A stretch of DNA of 64,000 nt from Pipra filicauda. Lineage: Eukaryota > Chordata > Aves > Passeriformes > Pipridae. The stretch is from NCBI RefSeq assembly GCF_003945595.2, contig NW_024104312.1, positions 930,001 to 994,000 of the forward strand. Reading direction: 5' to 3'. Positions 57,043 to 64,000 of the stretch are shown here, in pieces (the first letter of the stretch is position 1; each line of letters begins with the position of its first letter). Under the pieces are notes generated by a model. It was not told the origin of the DNA and ran no database searches. It saw only the letters and a list, made by a program, of their open reading frames with translations. Both the position numbers and the translations under genes were made by a program.

Positions 57043-60000
57043 CTAGAGGAGGTAAAATAATATCTGCTTCCAGTTTGGGGAGAAAAAGCAGATGTTAACA
57101 AAAAAATGAAAATCAGGAGTTTGTCAAGGGCAGTGACTTTGTTAGAAGCAAAATAAGGTTACAACTCTTAATAGCTAGCCTTCACATTTTAATTACTATG
57201 AGATTAATTCATTTCTGATGTACCCACCACTATGGTATTTTAGTCTCATTTATTTTAAACCTTTTTCACCTAGAACAAACTGTAACTGACACTCATTGTT
57301 CCCTTAAGAGAGAGTTCTAGTTTGACCTCTGCTCAGACATCTATTTTTGTAGCTTATACCAGCATTATTAGATTCTCCATCATTAGGCCTTTCACAAAAA
57401 GGCATTTTAAAAACTGCTGTAAATCTTTGCTAACTTTCTAAAGGATAAGTTAGATAACATTTTAAAAAGCAAATGCAGTGTTGTTTACAAAAGCAACTAA
57501 TTAAGAAATTTAAACAATTCTGCACAGTTGTTAGAACATTACAGAATTGTTGTTCTGAGGGTTCAGGACCAAGCAGTTAATGAAAAACTGCAGGTATTTT
57601 TTTCCTCTGTATTTTACCATGGAAGAAACATAGCAATTATTACATACCTTGTCTGTATGTAGCGTCAGGCTGGCTGCTGGCTTACCCACAGACATATCCC
57701 ACAGAATCACAGTATTGTCAGCAGATGCACTTGCTAAAACATTCCTGATAATGGACCAAAAAATCAGTTTTAGAAGTCTTTACACAAACAAATAATGGTG
57801 AAAAATCCAAAATACATACAGAGCCCAATTCTGAGAACAAGTACACTCTGGTCTATAGACTATGTCTCTCAAGCCTGAGGACTAACTCCTGGAAGGCAAT
57901 TATAAGTTACAAGTAAAGACTACAAATAGGCTATATTACATTACATTAGTAGAACACTCATAACAACAACAACAGTTCTGCTTGTAATTCCCCCTGACAT
58001 CACTTAAAATATCATCTACTCAAAGATTTCTCAAAAAACCCCGAAGTAATAAAGGCTTTTAGGCACTTTCTTTCCTTTGACATTAAACAGCATTTTATCA
58101 CCTATGCAAAACTTAGTTTTATTTGCGTATGCATACAGCCAAGAGCCAGACAAACCTGTTTTTAAAGTATTTTGCTAATATCTGACTGTTTATATAACCA
58201 CTGAAGACCCAACACAGTACACCCTTCATAGACTGCTGAAAGTAATCACTAAAATTTCAGTTAGTTTACAGACCCCACATTTCAACTTGAATTTGACCAA
58301 TTGTGTTAAGAGCTATAAACACAGTTTAAAAGTTTAATCAGAAAAAAAAATCAGAACATTCCCAAAAGCCTGTCAAATACACAGTATAATTTCTACCATT
58401 GCTTCATTGCTCTTAAAATCAGATCTAATACCTCAACATGTTGCTTCTGATTGAAACTGCTTCTCCCTCCACTTTTTATATTAACCAAGTGTTTCTGACT
58501 GAAAGAGTTAATATTCTCCTGGAAACGCTGTTTTCCCAAGCAATGTTACAAGGGAAAGTTAAGAAAATGCACAGTGAAGGCTGTAAGAACATTTTACAGT
58601 AACACCATTGTGACCTACAGGCAGAAAGTTATTTGTAGAGAGCTGTCACAACAAGCCTTGCTTAAAAGAAAGAAACAACAAAAAACACATTTGAAATATA
58701 AGCTGCTCCAAGGAGTTCCTTGGTTTGTTCATAACCTTCCCTCTTCAGGGCTGTTTTTATTTCCTGAGAGATCTACCAATATCAATGAATTGTAACTCAG
58801 CACATTACAGAATTATGCATTTCAGACACTTAGCAATTGAAACCATAATTTTTTCTATACTTGTCTGTGTATTATCGCCAGACAACCATGAAAGGTACAT
58901 GAAAGCTACTCTTTCTGTAAGACTGATGGACTGATCACTACCACACTTTTTGTCTACATGTATAATTTAAGAACAATAGACATTACCCTGTAAATTAAGA
59001 GTGCAATTTATGTACACTTACTGAGGTCCACGTGGGTGTTTTATTCTTCAGTATCTATATAAGAAAGCCCTACAAGTGAAAGCTTACACCTGCTCAGAGT
59101 ATTCAGAGTTGACTATGCTCATCTTCAGAGGAAGAGGCATCTCTGACAGCAGGAATAGAAAAATTAAAAAATTTACAAACAAAATAAATGAGCCTGTGTC
59201 TGACTGGAGCAGTTTCAAGACCCATGCTGAGGATCCTCTGATAGATGAACTCTTCACAACCACCTAACCGATAAAAACCCAGCAGCATCTTTTACTTCAG
59301 TCAGCACATTGTCCTTGACCCCTGCTCCAAGATGGGCCAGATTTGTGTTGCTTCAATAGCAGCACTTCACTGTTAGTTGATTAGGGCAACAGGGAATTCT
59401 CTCTGCCAAGGATAACCCAAAGGCTAGAAGCATTTCATTTCTGTAACTGTGCTATTAGGGCTTTTACACTTTCTTTTCTGTTCACAGCTCTGGGGCAAAA
59501 GCTAGAGGGAAAAAACCAGAATAGCAAGACTCTACTTGTATCTCTTTAAATGGTGTCTTAGGTCACTGGCAGATCAGTACAGCTCTGGGGAGCCCTTCTG
59601 CTTCTCCAGTTTGTACATGTGAAATGTAGGCGATTTATCAAATGGCTCAGATCTACCTCTGCCCTGCCTTTAGCTGGAAAACCTGCAAATAAAAAGTGAT
59701 CTGCAGCAATATGTAAATACTTAAAAAAAATAATCAAGAGTTCTAGTTTTGAAAAAAGAATAAAATGGGGGTGTATTTTTAAGAATGGATTAATTTCAGA
59801 AGGGCTTTCAAATTTTTGGATTTTGAGTGCACATTGTATGCCTAATTAAGAATGCAAATTTGTAACATCCATTGTTATTCAAGTGTTCTTTTACCTGCTT
59901 TGTTTATTCCATGAAAGATCAAGCACAGCATCAGTATGTCCTTCCACGGTCCCTTCTGAAGACAGACTCTGTGTACACACATACAAAATAAACAGGCTTG

Positions 60001-63000
60001 AAAATTACAGCTTCAATGCAAACCAAGCATCACCCTGCATTAGCAAGAGTTCCTAAATGTCTTCACCAACAATTTCACATTAAATTACTCTCACTTGCTG
60101 CAACACAGCTTTTGAGAGAACTGTCTCTGCACTGCCTGCACCTTGCCTCCTACCCCAGATCTCAGATTGCTCCATTCACAGCTGGTGGGGCTCACAGAAC
60201 TGGTTACTCCCTTCAGGCTAGTAAAAGAAATCCCACTGTTTCCAGCGACCATGCAACTTCTTCAGCTTGTTTCTAAACACCCCTGGCAGATCCCTCTCTC
60301 ACCTCCCAATTAACTGAGCTTTAGGTCCTTGTAACTGCCAGCTCCTAGAATTCCAATTTCAAATGGTTAAGATGCAAGGCTTACTGGGACAGCAACTGGA
60401 AATCAACCATAAGCCACCCCACTCCTCTTCTGCTCTTAATTCCAGGCTTTAATTACTCAGAGAACAATTAGCATTTCAAATATTGTAGGAAAAAAAAAAA
60501 AGGCATTCTCTCTGCCCTAAGTTTCCTCCATCCAAGCAGACAAATAATTTTACAATACTTACTTTCTTTCCTTTCTTTTTCTTCTTTTTCTCTTTCTTGC
60601 CTCCAAGAGAAAACACTGGTTCTAAGGATTCTACTACATCAAGGTCCCAAATGTCAATAACTGGGGTCATGTTACCCACTGCAACATAATTTCCTACAAG
60701 CAGAAACGCAAATGCAACCGCATTTATTTAGAGTTATGAAATATCATATTTGGCAATGCAGTTGTTGCTTATTTCTTTGATTAAGTAAAACTTATGTGCC
60801 ACAGTCTTCTACTTGAACATATTTGATGTTTATAACTGACAAGGAGCGATTTAAAAATATCAGCTGACAGCAGATGTTGCCAGAAAAAAAATTTACTTGG
60901 TTTTCTTCCCCTTCAGTACAAGTAACTGATCAAAGAAGCTGTATAAAGTTCCATGTTTTGTTTGTTTTTAAAGGAAAAAACAAACCAAAACAAAACCACA
61001 TCCCCTGTACTATGGAAAAAGAAAGTATCTGTAAAACACAGGAAAAAGGTTACTAAATACATAAATATATATAAATTTTTCTGTAGTTTACAGTTAATCA
61101 CTGCATTGGACATAATGAATTTAAGCAAAAGCAACCTTTCATTTGCAAATGGAATATAAAGCAGATCATATTATATAAAGAGAAGAGCTTGCTCTGGTCT
61201 GCTAACTGACAATAACTTAAATATTTTTATAAACCCAGTTTATTTGTAATAAACCCAGTATTTTAGTCAAATCACTTGTTACAGAAACATCACTAAAATG
61301 ACTGTATCACCAAACCAAAACACTTGATATTCAGTTTATCCTTCTTAACATCTTGGGCTTATTTCTGTTTGTACCTCTGGAAGACATTATTTAGTGACAT
61401 TACATTTATACACTTTGCAAGTAAAAATTATTTAACTGGACATTTACAGTATTCTTTGTAATTTACCTGTTGATTCATCTGGATTAGGATCAAAATTCAA
61501 CCACTCCAGACTTAGAGGGTAAGCAGGCAAGATAATATCGTGATGTACATAAAATGAGTCCTCTTCATGATTATAAACTGAAAAATAATTAAAGTTAAAC
61601 AAGACATCGTTGAAGAGGAAAAGCAAACAACTATAAAGCAGTTCACTTCTGCAAAAGGCAGATGTGGCAAAGACTAAATTGTAAAGGAGGTCTAGAATAT
61701 AAATTTGGAACGTGTTCAGAGTTTTAGTGTAGAGGCCAGACCCTCCAAGTATGAATGTTATACTTAACAAAATTACACAAAACAAACACTCTCCTGTGTA
61801 CTTTAGATAAAGAAGTGACAAGTTCAGCAAAGATGCAATACTTTATTCCTAGCACACCACACTACTTTATTTGTAAGATCACTTCAAAATAGATGCTCCA
61901 TATCCAGCACTTTCTACATCAGAACACATTAATGGAGATTCAGACATTCACTTTACAGAATTAGCAATTAAAAAAAAATCATTCCAGATGAAATTTAAGT
62001 GGAAATGAAAGTAAAAGACAAACAGATTTTAAAGTAGAGGAAGCTTAAGAAGTCAGAAGAAGTTGCCTTTAGTATGTTGTACTGAGACACAGGAAGAGTT
62101 GCAATAAAGTAACCATACACTAAACACAGCATTCCCTGCAGCCAGCTATTTTTCTCATAATAAAATAACTTACTAGCTGGATAGCAAAGAAAAAACATTA
62201 ATTATTTTAATAATATGTTACCATCAAACACACAAAATTACTGCGCCATTCTTAAGTGCATGTGACAGATGTTCAGATAACTAAAGTTTTCAGTTAACGA
62301 AGTTGCCTTAGTAGTTAACCAAGACAGGGTTACCCAACGTTAGAAACTGCAGAAGCCCTTGCTATTGTTTTGTAAGTTAACATTTGGGAAAATGACACAG
62401 TTAATAAAGATGTTGGTATCTGAAGAGATGCTGTCAAACATTTTGGGCGTGTTTCTTGCTTAAAATGAAATACTTTGCTTGCAGAAACATGGACCATCAC
62501 ACAAATAGGCAGAACCACTCCCACAAAGAACCATGGTAAGAAAAGATGATAATTTCAGCACACTCAGTAGTACTCCTTGCTGCAACACAAATACTCCTTG
62601 CTGCAACAGGAAAATCTCTTACACAGTAAAAATTAAACCTATTGCTAGAAAAAGCAGTATTCAGGCCATATTAAGGACCATCTCTTCTAAAACTATGATG
62701 ATAAAAGTGCTGATTCTTCTAGTCCTAGCTGTGGAAAGCCCATTTAAAGAAGCAAGGAGAAAGATGAAGGGAAAAACCCAACAAAATAACAAACTATTAG
62801 GGGATGCTTGCAGGATATGGAAAGACTGGAAGAAAGATTGTATGTTCAGAGAATAAAAATGCCATAGTATTTTCTAAGTCTCATAAGAAATTAAATAAGG
62901 AAAAGAAATGCTATATAGCCTGAAAGAGGCTAGCTATCCTCTAAATAACAATAACTCCACATGAAATATTCTAGTCCTGGAAAGTGGCTTAAGAACAAAA

Positions 63001-63228
63001 CACAAAGCAGAAGGGGAGAAAAAAACCTTACAAAAACCAGCCCACTCCCTCTTTGACACAACCATATGGCACAGGCTAGGCAAGACATATTCACTAAGTT
63101 CACTGTAAAGAACAAATCCTATTTTACTTACCATGGACCTCCAAACTACAGCAGTCTTTATCAACTCTGCCGCAAAGGACAAGATTGTCATCGGGCTTAA
63201 TCAAAAAGTCCTCCTGTTCATATTGCTC
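51085..63228 (-). CDS. PWP1: PWP1, WD-repeat nucleolar/chromatin protein (3' eleven exons; 5' end outside window)
   Basis: PWP1 is a nuclear WD40 protein tied to ribosomal-DNA transcription downstream of mTORC1 and to histone H4K20 methylation. Coding exons, in transcript order: 63228-63132, 61577-61467, 60693-60563, 59968-59895, 57744-57648, 56766-56705, 54944-54833, 53556-53466, 52625-52504, 52044-51939 and 51200-51085. They sum to 1119 bases, 372 residues plus TGA, with all phases consistent. The protein runs from [15 protein letters not shown] through WD units ending [29 protein letters not shown] and GLRVWDI, to the terminal AMES. A lysine-rich insert ([12 protein letters not shown]) may act as a nuclear-localisation signal. 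About the first quarter, including the acidic N-terminal part, lies beyond 64000. Confidence 0.96.
51201..51938 (-). other. PWP1: Last PWP1 intron
   Basis: A 738-base intron with donor GTAATG and acceptor TGCAG. It contains a run of A bases near 51767-51780; no element recognised. Confidence 0.7.
54112..54407 (+). mobile_element. CR1 LINE 3' end in a PWP1 intron
   Basis: Plus-strand landmarks in CR1 sense order: GGGGGTTGGTCTCTTCTCCC, GGCCTCAAGTTGCACCAAGG, GAGGTTTAGATTGGATATTA, AAGTGGTGGAATCCCCACCC and GGTTGGACTTGATCTCAGAG, ending GGATCATTCC. It is antisense to PWP1. It looks less diverged than the copy at 971-1120, so it is probably younger. Confidence 0.9.
57020..57041. repeat. Poly(A) run of 22 in a PWP1 intron
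   Basis: Uninterrupted A residues in the intron between exons ending 57648 and starting 56766 (plus coordinates). No retrocopy is recognised beside it. Confidence 0.95.
60563..60693 (-). CDS. PWP1: PWP1 exon with lysine-rich insert
   Basis: Encodes [20 protein letters not shown], then [12 protein letters not shown] and the basic run [12 protein letters not shown]. On the plus strand this appears as a long C/T tract ending at the donor. The basic run ends the exon, and the next exon opens with [15 protein letters not shown], the first blade of the following repeat. Confidence 0.93.
62571..62609. repeat. Short tandem duplication, 21-base period
   Basis: TACTCCTTGCTGCAACA occurs at 62571 and again at 62592, identical over 17 bases. 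Intronic in PWP1. Confidence 0.9.
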
Positions 63229-64000
63229 CTGAACAGCAAAAAGGAGAGGACAAGGGACGTTAAGCAATGCACATGAATGCACAGAACTACGTACGTTCAA
63301 AAGGCTGAACCAATGAGTAATTTTAAACCATAACAGAAAACAGTCGAAATCCAACACCCCAATGCCCACCCACCTAAAACCATCTTATGGTGATAAACAG
63401 AGAAAGGCAGGAACCAGACCCCGATCACAGGGAGACTGAATAGTCATTAAATAAATTGAAGGAGTTTGTATGTGGACGTACCTGGATTTGTAAACATGTT
63501 TAATTACCAAATATGAAACCATATTTCAAGGCTATCATGATGCAGCCCACTGCTGAAAAGCACCACCAGGACATACAAAGCAAGCTTATTTCCTTCGTGC
63601 TCCTGCTTCTTGACCATTTATATAGTATAACAGCATTTTACCCAACAAAGATACTGCAATTGCTCCTCACATAGAGGAAGAAATTCCAAGAGCATCAAAA
63701 CACAGTCTACTTCCTGCAAAATATTTCCCAAAAAGTACTGCCTACAGCTCTACTGGGCATTCAGCTATACCAGAACAAATGTAATCTCTCATCTGACTTT
63801 CCCTATTACTGAGGAATGAAAGGCATCTGGGAATTTTTGTCAGTGAAAAACAAAGAACTGTACATAAGTCAATAGTCTCACAAGAGTACCATCCTTCAAA
63901 TATACACCACATCCAAGACTTCTTGGACTTCTCGTTGCAGGTTTTTAATTTCTTTTTTATTCACTTCAAGCATATTTCAATATTTGAATTCCATCAAGTC
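63229..64000 (-). other. PWP1: PWP1 intron running off the right edge
   Basis: More than 770 bases upstream of the exon at 63228 with no sequence resembling the preceding acidic PWP1 exons. The remaining 5' exons lie outside the window. Confidence 0.7.

Overview
The window is nuclear DNA from a bird, most likely a songbird. It shows intron-split vertebrate genes, compact introns, several fragments of the CR1 retrotransposon that dominates bird genomes, and one SINE whose head is an isoleucine tRNA and whose tail is CR1-like. That architecture is the one described for TguSINE1 of passerines. All identifications rest on reading translated exons against remembered vertebrate proteins; no search was run.

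Layout, left to right. (1) 1-7175, plus strand: the last eight coding exons of RTCB, the RNA ligase that joins tRNA halves and XBP1 mRNA; the first 113 residues lie off the left edge. (2) 7176-23340: a 16-kb stretch with no recognisable gene, holding simple repeats (notably a (TGGAA)13 array) and several AT-rich, homeodomain-site-bearing patches that could be regulatory. (3) 23885-24451, minus strand: the intact single-exon ASCL4, a proneural-family bHLH factor. (4) 24700-30700: 6 kb of AT-rich DNA without genes. (5) About 30715-31480: a CpG island holding the promoter and first exon of PRDM4. (6) 31093-48193, plus strand: the complete 11-exon coding region of PRDM4 (800 codons plus stop), a PR-domain zinc-finger regulator. 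Its introns carry two CR1 copies and the SINE. (7) 49060-50690: the short space between two converging 3' ends. (8) 51085-63228, minus strand: the last eleven coding exons of PWP1, a WD-repeat chromatin and ribosomal-DNA factor, whose N-terminal part lies off the right edge.

ASCL4, PRDM4 and PWP1 are neighbours in human (12q23), while human RTCB lies on chromosome 22, so the left part of the window crosses a bird-versus-mammal rearrangement boundary. Every exon junction of the three split genes was checked for GT/AG ends and phase, and all three reading frames stay open. The genes are housekeeping or developmental and do not form a pathway. I found no clear new biological system. The most unusual items are the SINE, the chained upstream reading frames of PRDM4, the G-quadruplex-like run in a PRDM4 intron, and the putative regulatory patches beside ASCL4.
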